DNA from: Pseudonocardia hierapolitana | Lineage (GTDB): Bacteria > Actinomycetota > Actinomycetes > Mycobacteriales > Pseudonocardiaceae | Length of the DNA stretch: 64,000 nucleotides | Direction of reading: 5' to 3' | NCBI RefSeq assembly: GCF_007994075.1 | Contig: NZ_VIWU01000001.1 | Location: 8,680,001-8,744,000 of the forward strand | In this document: positions 52,544 to 60,680 of the stretch, piece by piece | Position numbering within the stretch: the first letter of the stretch is position 1 | Layout: every line of letters begins with the position of its first letter | Notes under the pieces: generated by a model | Told to the model about the DNA's origin: nothing | Databases searched by the model: none | What the model saw: the letters and a program-made list of their open reading frames with translations, nothing else | Program-made: the position numbers and the translations under genes

Positions 52544-54072
52544 CCGGCTCGCCATTGGCGAGCGACCGTGGCGCGCTGCGCCGGGCGGCGTCGCTCGGAT
52601 CTCGGGTGTCCGGGCGGTGGGGGTGCGGTGCTGCGGTAGCCGTGCCCGGTCGGTGTGGTGATCCGCAGCGTGTGCCGCGGCCCGGGCTCCGGCCGAATTT
52701 CCCAGCCGGGTGCCTGGCGGGCGTAGTTGCACTGGGCGCAGGTCCCGTTGCCGTTCTCCGCCGAGGTCGCCCCGCCCTGGTGGTGGGGTAGGGCGTGGTC
52801 GATGTGGCGGATCGGGGCGTCGCACCACGGGGTGGTGCAGTACTGGTCGCGGATCTCGATGAACCGGGCCAGCCCGGCCGGGAACACCCGCCGGGTGGAG
52901 TCCATCCCGACCAGCCGCCCGCTCTCGGGGATGACATACAGCCGCCGCAGCCAGGCGGTCTCGGTTTCGGCGCCCGTCACCGCGAGTCGGCGGGCCAGGC
53001 CGGCCGGGATCGGCCCGTACCCGGCCAGCAGCGCCGGCTGCTCACGGCCGTCGCCTTCGCCTTCGCCGAGGAGGGTCCGGTCGGTCATGATCAGGTGGAT
53101 CTCCACCGGCACCCCGGTCGCGGTGGCCTGCCCGGTCACGCGTTCGACAAGGGTGTCGGCCATCAACTGGCCCCGGGTGCGCCCGTCCCCGGCCGCGATC
53201 GCGGTGTCGGCGGCTTCGCGCAGGGCGGCGTGGACGGCGACCCCGTGGGCGACCGGGAGCAGCGCGGTGACCCGGGCCATGACGTCCGGGGCCGGCCGGG
53301 AGGTGACCCGCCGCTCCGACTCGGCCTTCGCGCGGCGTCGGGTGTATCCGGCCGGGTCGAGCCGGTAGGCGATCTTGCGGATCTCGGCGGTCAACCGGCG
53401 GTCCCCCCACCCGGTCAGCCCGGACGGGTCGGCGCACAGGTGGGCGTCGACGAGCTGGCGGTATTCCTTGGACAGGAAGATTGTTTCCTGGGCGAGCAGG
53501 CCGGCCCGCCATTCGGAGATCGCGCCCTGTTCGAGCGCGGTCAGGGTGTGGGGCATCTCGGCGACCAGGACCTTGGCCAACCCCAGGTGCCGGCCACCGC
53601 GGTAGGGGGATTCCTGGCGGGCCAGCGCCACCTGCGCGGCCACCCCGCGGCCCTGCCGCTGCGCCGGCAGCCCGGTGGCCGCGTGCCCGGCCCGCATCGA
53701 GGTGTCCAGGTCGACGGCGATCCGGGCCTGGGCGGCCGCGGCGGCCGACTTCAACCGTTCCAGGGCCCGCAGCTGCTCGATCCGTTCGGTGTCGGGGACG
53801 TCCCGATCGAACCGGGCCAGCCGATCGACCCAGGCGTTGATCGTTGCGGAGTTCAGCAGGTCGTCCGGTAGCGCGTCGGACAGCGCGCCCGGCACGGCGT
53901 CCGGCGTCACGTTCGGCACGGCGTTCGGCGACGGATCCGACAGCGCGTCCGGCAAGGCATCCGAGGTGGAGTCGGCCGCCGCCTCGGCTGGGGTGATTGG
54001 CAGTGCGCCCGGCGCCGGAACTGGTGGGTCGGCTGGTGTCTCGAGTAGCGCGCCGGTCAGCATGGTGCGCAT
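52540..54072 (-). CDS. DUF222 / 13E12-type HNH endonuclease
   Basis: A 510-residue protein of the 13E12 repeat family. After a low-complexity leader built of DALPDALSDPSPNAVPN-like repeats, the DUF222 domain covers the middle (LEQGAISEWRAGLLAQETIF). The HNH nuclease is near the C-terminus: RDQYCTTPWCDAPIRHIDHA, HHQGGATSAENGNGTCAQCN, with paired zinc cysteines and the His-His catalytic pair. Such genes are multicopy in many actinobacteria. Two ATGs (54072, 54063) are available. A perfect SOS box lies about 107 bases upstream, implying damage induction through LexA. Confidence 0.9.
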   Translation of the reverse strand: MRTMLTGALLETPADPPVPAPGALPITPAEAAADSTSDALPDALSDPSPNAVPNVTPDAVPGALSDALPDDLLNSATINAWVDRLARFDRDVPDTERIEQLRALERLKSAAAAAQARIAVDLDTSMRAGHAATGLPAQRQGRGVAAQVALARQESPYRGGRHLGLAKVLVAEMPHTLTALEQGAISEWRAGLLAQETIFLSKEYRQLVDAHLCADPSGLTGWGDRRLTAEIRKIAYRLDPAGYTRRRAKAESERRVTSRPAPDVMARVTALLPVAHGVAVHAALREAADTAIAAGDGRTRGQLMADTLVERVTGQATATGVPVEIHLIMTDRTLLGEGEGDGREQPALLAGYGPIPAGLARRLAVTGAETETAWLRRLYVIPESGRLVGMDSTRRVFPAGLARFIEIRDQYCTTPWCDAPIRHIDHALPHHQGGATSAENGNGTCAQCNYARQAPGWEIRPEPGPRHTLRITTPTGHGYRSTAPPPPGHPRSERRRPAQRATVARQWRAG

Positions 54073-54178
54073 TCTTTGCTACCGGGTATTCGCTGGTGTC
54101 GCGGACACTTTTCGGGTCTTCGCGTGAGGGCGGAGCTTGGTGGGGTTGGCGCGGTTTTCGACATGCCTCCAGTTTACG

Positions 54179-54192
54179 CGAACAGATGTTCG
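54179..54192 (-). promoter_or_regulatory. SOS (LexA) box upstream of the HNH gene
   Basis: CGAACAGATGTTCG is a perfect inverted repeat matching the actinobacterial SOS consensus CGAAC-N4-GTTCG. It is in the promoter region of the 13E12-type gene transcribed leftwards. In M. tuberculosis several 13E12 genes are known LexA targets, which supports the call. Confidence 0.85.
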
Positions 54193-54765
54193 ACGCGTAG
54201 GTCTTTTTGGGTGATCGGGGTGTTCACTATTGTGAACGCGGCTTGAGTGGGAGATCGCGTGCGGCCGGGTAGGTGGCGGGGTGGGAACTGCCGATTCCGT
54301 GGTTGCGTTGCGCGGTGCTCGCCTTGCCTCCCGGGCCTGCGTGCGAGCCCGTCCGGTTGGGGTGCGCGGCAACTAGCGTGTGGTTGCGCGGCGAGGGAGG
54401 GGTCGGGACCACAGGATAGTTGCGTGGGCACCCGGCGGTGACGGTCTCGTCGTGAACCGCCGTGCCCTCCAGTCGGGGACGGCCGTCAACGCGACCACGT
54501 CATTCGGTAGTGATGCCAACCGGACCAACAGGTCGAGGTGACGGAGCGGCGGACGGAATCGTCAGCGCACCGGGCCTGAAGCGGGGAGCGATTGCCTGCG
54601 TGCCCGAGTCGGGAACGGCGCGCCCACCGGCATGATCACCAGTTGGGCGCATGTCAATCGGGTCCTACGGCGGTGATCAAGGGCAAATGGTCGCTCTCGA
54701 AGATCGTTTGACAACCATCTCCCCTTGATCGCTGAAGGTTCCTCGCGTCGATCAGGCAACAGCCT
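54193..54765. other. Intergenic region, no gene recognised
   Basis: About 570 bases with lower GC than the genes. It contains a GTTCAC-TATT-GTGAAC inverted repeat (54222-54237) but no open frame with ribosome site, domain or conserved pattern. It lies between the SOS box and the peptidase-E-like remnant and looks like degraded DNA. Confidence 0.5.
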
Positions 54766-54949
54766 CTATCCGTCGAAAATGCTCTGATCGGGCGGCTCGG
54801 CCATGATCGGGGCGAGGCCGGTGCCCGGAGCGATCTCCTCCGCCTCCCACCCCCGGCGGAACAGCACCGCGTCCCGGCCGTGCAGCACCGTCCCCCCCCC
54901 GCTCGCTCGCAGCCAGGCGCCCTCGCGCAGCCCCAGCACCGGCACGTCT
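54766..54949 (-). pseudogene. Peptidase E-like (S51 / type 1 glutamine amidotransferase-like) C-terminal remnant
   Basis: About 60 codons read VPVLGLREGAWLRASGGGTV, LHGRDAVLFRRGWEAEEIAP, PGTGLAPIMAEPPDQ, the characteristic end of actinobacterial peptidase E-like proteins (GLREGTxL ... ARLFRRG ... PG). An in-frame stop lies directly upstream, and the catalytic serine domain is absent, so only the tail survives. A run of nine C in the + strand (54892-54900) lies inside it and could vary in length. Confidence 0.55.
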
Positions 54950-55013
54950 CAGGCAACGCCACGCGACCCGATGAAGAGGCGAGCCGATCCCGGTGATGGC
55001 GCGCCTTGCGAGA

Positions 55014-55436
55014 TCACCCCAGATCGCGGTGAGCGATGACGTTCGTGATGTGGACCCGCGCGACCGCGAAGCCGGCCGACGCGAGGGAGCGGGAGAACTC
55101 CTCCGGGTCTTGCGAGGGCATGTATCGCCTTCCGATGGCCATGCCCACCCGCAAGAAGTCGTCCGGGTCGTCGGACAGCGCCGCCTCCCCTTCCAGCATG
55201 GCGAACCGGTACGGATGGGCATCGTCACTGACGGACACGGCCACGCGGCCGTCGCGGGCGATGGACCTGCCCTTCACGCTTCCGGGATGCGTCGTGAAGA
55301 TCAACTGGTCACCCTCGATGATGAAGCAGATCGGGGTGACGTGCGGGAGCCCGTTCGATCGGCAGATCGCCGCGTTGCCGAGACGGGATCCCTCGGTCAC
55401 GAACTCGCGCCATTCGTCGTCCGACATGACGGTCAC
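55014..55436 (-). CDS. Pyridoxamine 5'-phosphate oxidase-fold (PPOX) protein
   Basis: A 140-residue split-barrel flavin/F420-type protein: EWREFVTEGSRLGNAAICRS, NGLPHVTPICFIIEGDQLIF, HPGSVKGRSIARDGRVAVSV, and YRFAMLEGEAALSDDPDDFL. This is the TIGR03618/F420-dependent or Rv1155-like pattern, but the cofactor is not fixed. GTG 55436 overlaps the stop of the upstream alpha/beta hydrolase (GTGA); an ATG at 55427 is an alternative. The two genes form an operon. Confidence 0.88.
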   Translation of the reverse strand: MTVMSDDEWREFVTEGSRLGNAAICRSNGLPHVTPICFIIEGDQLIFTTHPGSVKGRSIARDGRVAVSVSDDAHPYRFAMLEGEAALSDDPDDFLRVGMAIGRRYMPSQDPEEFSRSLASAGFAVARVHITNVIAHRDLG

Positions 55437-56134
55437 GGGTGGTTCCTCCTCGTCGACTCCGCGTACCGCTCGAAGAGGTCCGCCAGTTCCTTCGGCCGGC
55501 TCAGGGCGGGGCAGTGACCGCTGGCGATCTCGTCGGGGACGATGCCCAGGCGCTCGTGCGCCAACCGGCGGAACAGGTCGGGCGGGAAGAAGCGGTCCGC
55601 TGTGCCGAGCACGAACCTCGTCGGCACGTCCGGCCACGCCTCCAGCGGCCACGGGGCAGCCGTCGAGGCCGGTGACGGGTGCGCGCGCTCCCGCGCGAGC
55701 GCCTCGTCGGCCAGCTCTCGCGGTACGTCGTGGTAGAAGCTCACGTACGGATCGGGGCTGCCGGTCAGCCCGCCGTCGCGCGCGGCCTGTTCCTCGACCG
55801 CGCTCCGGTAGCCGGAGTTGCGCCACCAGTCGTCCGGTGGCTCACCGGGGGCCGGGATCATGCCTGCGACCAGGACCAGCACGTCGACCGGGAGCCGATC
55901 GGCAACCAGAGGTGCGGTGAACGCACCGAACGACTGACCGACGACGACGAGGTCCCGCTTCCCGTCGACGGCGTCGACCACCGAGTCGGCGTAGTCGGTC
56001 AAGGTCGCTGATTCGTCATCGCCGGGAAGGTCGGGGGCCACCACGTCGTGCCCGCGCGCACGGAGCTCGGCCTCCACGAGGTGCCAGTACCAGCCCGAGT
56101 CTCCCGCGCCGTGGATCAACACGAACGTTGTCAT
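55433..56134 (-). CDS. Alpha/beta hydrolase
   Basis: A 233-residue hydrolase of the esterase/EstC type. TTFVLIHGAGDSGWYWHLVE has the oxyanion motif, RDLVVVGQSFGAFTAPLVAD the nucleophile serine elbow (GxSxG), and DEIASGHCPALSRPKELADL the catalytic histidine. The substrate is unknown. ATG 56134 is used; the frame upstream is a shadow. It is coupled to the PPOX gene downstream. A truncated LysR gene lies just upstream on the other strand, which may once have been its regulator. Confidence 0.9.
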   Translation of the reverse strand: MTTFVLIHGAGDSGWYWHLVEAELRARGHDVVAPDLPGDDESATLTDYADSVVDAVDGKRDLVVVGQSFGAFTAPLVADRLPVDVLVLVAGMIPAPGEPPDDWWRNSGYRSAVEEQAARDGGLTGSPDPYVSFYHDVPRELADEALARERAHPSPASTAAPWPLEAWPDVPTRFVLGTADRFFPPDLFRRLAHERLGIVPDEIASGHCPALSRPKELADLFERYAESTRRNHP

Positions 56135-56191
56135 GGCATCCACGCTAGAGACATTGAGCATCATGTAAAGCGATAGTTCCCGATCGATTCG

Positions 56192-56454
56192 ATCGGAATC
56201 CTCTATGTTCCTAAGGAGGGCACGTTCGGCCGGGCGGCCGCCCGGCTCGGCTACACCCAGTCGACGGTGAGCCAGCAGGTCGCAACGCTGGAGCGGACTG
56301 TGGGCGGCGCGCTCTTCGACCGCCCCGGCGGACCCATGCCGGTCCGGACCACGCCGCTGGGCGCCGTCGTCCTCGAGCACGGGCGCGACCTGCTGGCGAA
56401 GGCGGAGCAGCTCGCCGACGCCGTCGACCGGTTCAAGGCGGGCGACGGCCGTAT
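56192..56454 (+). pseudogene. LysR regulator remnant, cut at both ends
   Basis: The open frame reads EGTFGRAAARLGYTQSTVSQ, QVATLERTVGGALFDRPGG, TTPLGAVVLEHGRDLLAKAE up to AVDRFKAGDGRI, an intact LysR helix-turn-helix and linker helix. The first part of the HTH domain and any start codon are missing, and after about 56454 the frame turns into antisense of the ligase gene (which ends at 56433). Only about 80 residues remain, so the protein is certainly non-functional as an activator. Confidence 0.75.
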
Positions 56455-58070
56455 TCCACCCGGGCTGCCACGGCCGCCCGCAGCGCCTTCTTGTCGATCT
56501 TGCCGACCTTGGTGGTGGGCAGCTCGTCGACCAGCTCCAGGCGCTCGGGCAGCTTGAACCTCGCGACGCCCGCGGCGTCCATGGCGTCCCGCACCTCGTC
56601 GAGGGTGACGGCGGCACCGGGGCGCGGCACGACGAAGACGCAGACCCGCTCCCCCAGGACCGCATCGGGCATCGCGACCGCCGCGACCTGGCTGACGGCG
56701 GGGAGCTGGTAGACGAGGTTCTCCACCTCCTCGGCCGAGATCTTCTCGCCGCCGCGGTTGATCATGTCCTTGTCCCGGCCCTCGACGATCAGGTAGCCAT
56801 CGGGAGTACGGCGGCAGATGTCGCCGGAGCGGTACCAGCCGTCGGCGGTGAACGCGCGGGCGTTCTGCTCCGGGGCGCGGTAGTAGCCGCGCGGGGTGTA
56901 CGGGCCGCGGGTGAGCAGTGATCCCGGCTCGCCGTCGGGCACGTCCTCGTCGAGCTCGTCGACCAGCCGCACCTCGTCGTCCGGGGACAGCGGCCGGCCC
57001 TGGGTGGTGCAGATGATCTCCTCGGGGTCGTCGAGGCGGGTGTAGTTGAGCAGGCCCTCTGCCATGCCGAACACCTGCTGCAGGGTCGCGCCGAGCACCG
57101 GGCGCACCCGGCGGGCCAGCTCGTCGGCGAGCCGCGCGCCGCCGACCTGCAGCACCCGCAGCGATGCGAGGGGCCCGTGCTCGGCGGCGTGCTCCAGCCA
57201 GCGGCCGGCCACCGCCGGCACGACCGCGGTGTGCGTGACGCCCTCGGCCGCGATCGTCGCGAACGCCCGCACCGGCTCGGGCGACGGCAGCATGACGACC
57301 CGGCCGCCGGACAGCAGTGTGCCGAGGATCCCGGGGCAGGCCAGCGGGAAGTTGTGGCCCGCAGGCAGGCTCACCAGGTACACCGTCCCGGCGTCGAAAC
57401 CGCACACCTGCGCGCTGGCCAGCGCGTTGTAGGCGTAGTCGTCGTGGGTGCGCGCGATCAGCTTCGGCAGCCCGGTGGTGCCGCCGGAGAGCAGGAACAC
57501 CGCCACGTCCCGGCTGTCCGGGTGCGGGCCCGACCAGCCGGGCCCCGGCGCACCGAGGGCGCGCAGATCGTGGTGGCCCGCGGCGATCTCGTCGCCCGCC
57601 ACGAGCACGTGCCGCAGCGCCGGCACCTCGGCGACGAGCTGCGCGGCGAGCGACTGGTGGTCGAAGTCCCGCAGCCGGTCCGGCACCGCGATCGCGGCCG
57701 CCTCGGCGTGGCCGGCGAGGTGGGCCAGCTCCGCGCGCCGGTGCGCAGGCAGCGCCATCACCGGCACGATCCCCGCGCGCAGGCAGGCCAGCGTGAGGAC
57801 GACGAACTCCCAGGTGTTGGGCAGCTGCACGACGATCCGGTCGCCCGGCCCGAGACCCAGCCCGACCAGGCGGGCGGCCATCGCGTCGGCGCGATCGGCC
57901 AGCCCGGCGTGGGTGAGGCGCAGCCCGCCGTCGACGAGCGCGACGGAGTCGGGGCGGCTCTCGGCCGCCTCGCGCAGCAGCTCGCCGAGCGCCCTGCCCT
58001 GCCAGAAGCCCGCCGCGACGTACCGCCGCGCGAACTCCTCCGGCCACGGGACGACACCGTCACGGACCAT
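56433..58070 (-). CDS. Aryl acid AMP ligase (dihydroxybenzoate/salicylate type)
   Basis: A 545-residue adenylate-forming enzyme. It resembles DhbE/EntE/SdgA: GVVPWPEEFARRYVAAGFWQ at the N-terminus, FLLSGGTTGLPKLIARTHDD (P-loop), SLPAGHNFPLACPGILGT, the diagnostic FGMAEGLLNYTRLDDPEE, and YRSGDICRRTPDGYLIVEGR with PTTKVGKIDKKALR (catalytic lysine). It activates an aromatic acid, with salicylate or 2,3-dihydroxybenzoate most likely. No carrier protein, NRPS or siderophore gene is nearby; instead it overlaps the flavin hydroxylase by 11 bases, so a catabolic role resembling the salicylate-gentisate sdg pathway is favoured. ATG 58070 is the likely start. Confidence 0.9.
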   Translation of the reverse strand: MVRDGVVPWPEEFARRYVAAGFWQGRALGELLREAAESRPDSVALVDGGLRLTHAGLADRADAMAARLVGLGLGPGDRIVVQLPNTWEFVVLTLACLRAGIVPVMALPAHRRAELAHLAGHAEAAAIAVPDRLRDFDHQSLAAQLVAEVPALRHVLVAGDEIAAGHHDLRALGAPGPGWSGPHPDSRDVAVFLLSGGTTGLPKLIARTHDDYAYNALASAQVCGFDAGTVYLVSLPAGHNFPLACPGILGTLLSGGRVVMLPSPEPVRAFATIAAEGVTHTAVVPAVAGRWLEHAAEHGPLASLRVLQVGGARLADELARRVRPVLGATLQQVFGMAEGLLNYTRLDDPEEIICTTQGRPLSPDDEVRLVDELDEDVPDGEPGSLLTRGPYTPRGYYRAPEQNARAFTADGWYRSGDICRRTPDGYLIVEGRDKDMINRGGEKISAEEVENLVYQLPAVSQVAAVAMPDAVLGERVCVFVVPRPGAAVTLDEVRDAMDAAGVARFKLPERLELVDELPTTKVGKIDKKALRAAVAARVEYGRRPP

Positions 58071-59583
58071 CGCGGACCTCCGTGTCTGCGGTGACCACGG
58101 CATCGGCCCGGCCGGAGAGGACGACCGTCAGTGCGTCCGCCTCCCCGTCCACCAGGACCGCTGTGCGGCCGTGCACCAGGCGGATCTCCTCGCAGACCAG
58201 GGTGCGGGTGAACGCCGCACCGCCGTGGACCGCGACCAGCGCCGCCCCACCGTCGATCACCTCGCGCACCCGGGCCCTTGCCGCCGGCAGCCCGGACTCG
58301 TCGGCCGGCGCCTCCACGTGCGCGGCCCCGGCCGGGACCTCGGTCAGCAGCCGACCGGGGAACGTCGTGCCACCGGCGGCCAGTGGCGTGTCCAAGGGTT
58401 CGGCGCCGTACCGCTGCACCCACGCCCAGTGGGTGGAGGCGACGAACCCGGGGTCGCGGCGCGCGAGCCGGGCGTCGGTGATGCTGCGGGAGAGGAAGTG
58501 GTAGGCGAACTGCCAGGGCTCGAACGCGTCGTGGTAGCGCCCGAAGTGCTCCCACCAGGACAGCGACGGGCGCGCCGAGCCCTGGACCGCATCGACCGAC
58601 GGCCGTGCCGCGGCCTCGTACGCGGCGAGCGCGGCCGGCAGGTCGCCGGTGTGGGTGGTGAGGGCCTGCGCGAGCGCGACCGCGTCCTCCATCGCCATCT
58701 TGGTGCCCGAGCCGACGGAGAAGTGCGCGGTGTGCGCGGCGTCGCCGAGCAGCGCCACCGGGCGGGGTTCGAGGGTGGTCCAGCGGGCGGTGCGGCGGGT
58801 GCGGAAGTTGCCCCACCGCGAGTTGTTGACCAGCAGCTTGTGGCCCTCGATCTGCTCGGCGAACACCTCTTCCAGGTACGCGCGGGTCTTCTCGTCGCTC
58901 GGCCCCGGCGGCTGCGACACGTCGAACTCGTCGAGACCCGCCGCCCGCCAGGACGCCTCGTCGGTCTCCACGATGAAGGTCGAGACGTCCGCGCCGGCCG
59001 CTGTTGATGTGATCGGGTAGCCGTGCACGGCGAAGACGCCGTGCGGTCCGCGCTCGTGGACGAACGTGAGCCCGTCGAACTGGTAGTCGGTGCCGAACCA
59101 GATGAACTTCGCCGTGGCGGTGTCGACCGTCGAGCCGAACGCGGGCTCGAGCGCGGTGCGCAGCTGCGAGCCGGTGCCGTCGGCGGCCACGACGAGGTCG
59201 TACCCGTCGAGGTCGGCGAGGGCCACCTCGGTGGAGAACCTCAGGTCGGCGCCGAGCCCGCGGGCGCGGTCCTGGAGCAGCCCGAGCAGCGTGCGCCGCA
59301 CGATCGCGGCCATGCCGTTGCCACCGCAGCGGATCCGCTCCCCCTTGAGCCGCACCTCGATGGCGTCCCAGTGCCTGCCGCGGGAGTCGAGCGCCTCCCG
59401 CAGCACGGGGTCTGCCTCGACGATCCCGGCGAGGGTGCGGTCGGAGAACACCACGCCGAACCCGAAGGTGTCGTCGGCGCGGTTGCGCTCGAACACGGTG
59501 ACCTCGATGGACGGGTCCCGCTTCCGGATCAGCGCGGCCAGGAACAGCCCGCCCGGTCCCCCACCCGCGACGGCGACGCGCAT
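58060..59583 (-). CDS. FAD monooxygenase of the salicylyl-CoA 5-hydroxylase type
   Basis: A 507-residue flavoprotein. It has VAVAGGGPGGLFLAALIRKR at the N-terminus, the long variant substrate region (RGRHWDAIEVRLKGERIRCG), and PVALLGDAAHTAHFSVGSGT plus KMAMEDAVALAQAL. This set matches salicylyl-CoA / 2-aminobenzoyl-CoA hydroxylases of the type found with DhbE-like ligases. It likely hydroxylates the aryl thioester made from the ligase product, although the CoA-transfer step gene is not present here. ATG 59583 is the start. The PaaX-type regulator gene is just upstream. Confidence 0.88.
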   Translation of the reverse strand: MRVAVAGGGPGGLFLAALIRKRDPSIEVTVFERNRADDTFGFGVVFSDRTLAGIVEADPVLREALDSRGRHWDAIEVRLKGERIRCGGNGMAAIVRRTLLGLLQDRARGLGADLRFSTEVALADLDGYDLVVAADGTGSQLRTALEPAFGSTVDTATAKFIWFGTDYQFDGLTFVHERGPHGVFAVHGYPITSTAAGADVSTFIVETDEASWRAAGLDEFDVSQPPGPSDEKTRAYLEEVFAEQIEGHKLLVNNSRWGNFRTRRTARWTTLEPRPVALLGDAAHTAHFSVGSGTKMAMEDAVALAQALTTHTGDLPAALAAYEAAARPSVDAVQGSARPSLSWWEHFGRYHDAFEPWQFAYHFLSRSITDARLARRDPGFVASTHWAWVQRYGAEPLDTPLAAGGTTFPGRLLTEVPAGAAHVEAPADESGLPAARARVREVIDGGAALVAVHGGAAFTRTLVCEEIRLVHGRTAVLVDGEADALTVVLSGRADAVVTADTEVRDGP

Positions 59584-59687
59584 CAGGACACGCACCTCCG
59601 GGACGAGTGGCCACCCTCGTCGGTGGCGCGCGCCGAACACTACAACCGTTCGCCGACGGACGTCCATGTATCGTCACCCTTCGCGGA

Positions 59688-60509
59688 TCACGAGGCCTGC
59701 GCGAGCTCCCCCAGCACCCCGTCGACGAACACCTCGGCCGGTGCGCGCAGCAGCCCGTGGGCCTCGAGGAACACCTCGTGGGCCGCCCGGCCCGACCAGC
59801 CCTCGGGAAGCAGCTCCGGCGGGAGGTCCGGGTCGCGGAACGGGAAGCGCCGGTAATCGTGCACCAGCTGCATCCGCGCGACCAGCGCCTCCCGGCCCGG
59901 GAGGCCGCGGCGGTAGGCACCGAGCCGGGGCCGGTACGCGTCCAGCAGCACGGCGTAGTCGCGGTCGAGCCCGGCGAGGTCCCACGCGCGGCTCGCCATG
60001 TCGCGGTCGGCGGCCGGCCCTTCCGAGCGGGACCGGAGGATGTCCAGCCGCACAGAGGCGTGCCCGGCCAGGTGGGTGCGGACGCCGGCCGTTCGGTCGT
60101 GCGAGCTGATCCACACCGACGGCGCGAGCGGCCCGAACCCCAGCCACGCCAGCTGCTTGCGCAGGCCTTCACGCAGCGCGCGCTCGGTCTCGGGCACCTG
60201 GTAGATCACCGTGTGCCACTGCCCGTCCCACGGCCCGGTGGTGCGATCGAAGATCCGCGAGCGGCCCTCGTCGAGCAGCCGCCACGCCGTGTCGGTGAGG
60301 ACGTAGACGGTCTCGCGCCCGTCGCGGCGGCTGTCGAGCCAGCCCTCCTTGCGGAGCCGGGCGGCCACCACCCGCACCGTGGGCTCCGGCACGTCGAAGC
60401 AGGCCATCAGCGCCGCGAGCGCCCGCAGCCGGACCTCGCCGCCCCGGAAGCGCAGGTAGTCGCCGAACAGGTCGAACACGAGCGAACGCGCCTTCACGCA
60501 GGTGAGCAT
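59688..60509 (-). CDS. PaaX-family transcriptional repressor
   Basis: A 273-residue regulator. N-terminal winged helix LRALAALMACFDVPEPTVRV, VAARLRKEGWLDSRRDGRET; middle and C-terminal domains typical of PaaX (LGFGPLAPSVWISSHDR, RDYAVLLDAYRPRLG, RRFPFRDPDLPPELLPEGW). PaaX proteins sense aryl-CoA esters such as phenylacetyl-CoA, which fits the adjacent aryl-activating and aryl-CoA hydroxylase genes on the same strand. ATG 60509 is chosen. It diverges from the amidohydrolase over 171 bases. Confidence 0.92.
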   Translation of the reverse strand: MLTCVKARSLVFDLFGDYLRFRGGEVRLRALAALMACFDVPEPTVRVVAARLRKEGWLDSRRDGRETVYVLTDTAWRLLDEGRSRIFDRTTGPWDGQWHTVIYQVPETERALREGLRKQLAWLGFGPLAPSVWISSHDRTAGVRTHLAGHASVRLDILRSRSEGPAADRDMASRAWDLAGLDRDYAVLLDAYRPRLGAYRRGLPGREALVARMQLVHDYRRFPFRDPDLPPELLPEGWSGRAAHEVFLEAHGLLRAPAEVFVDGVLGELAQAS

Positions 60510-60680
60510 ATTCGCAACAGCACACAGACGGTCGTCACGGGGATGTCGAGGACCGGGCGGAACGCGTGCCACCGCGCGGAAACGGTGCGCAACCGCGCCG
60601 CAACGCCGAGCTGATCAGGGAAACACGAACTCGTTCCGAACGTCACCACGGCGACACGCACGCGCCCGACTCTCTTCCTC

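Noticed and set aside
52795..53871. Plus-strand open frame opposite the HNH gene
   Set aside because: Antisense shadow; the minus strand carries a clear DUF222-HNH protein.
54222..54237. GTTCAC-TATT-GTGAAC as an operator
   Set aside because: A short imperfect palindrome in non-coding DNA with no adjacent gene start; no function can be supported.
56205..56207. ATG as a start for the LysR remnant
   Set aside because: It is in a different frame from the HTH; no in-frame start restores the N-terminus.
56433..58070. Siderophore biosynthesis role for the aryl-AMP ligase
   Set aside because: No NRPS, carrier protein, isochorismate or export gene is nearby; the overlapping flavin hydroxylase and PaaX regulator favour catabolism.
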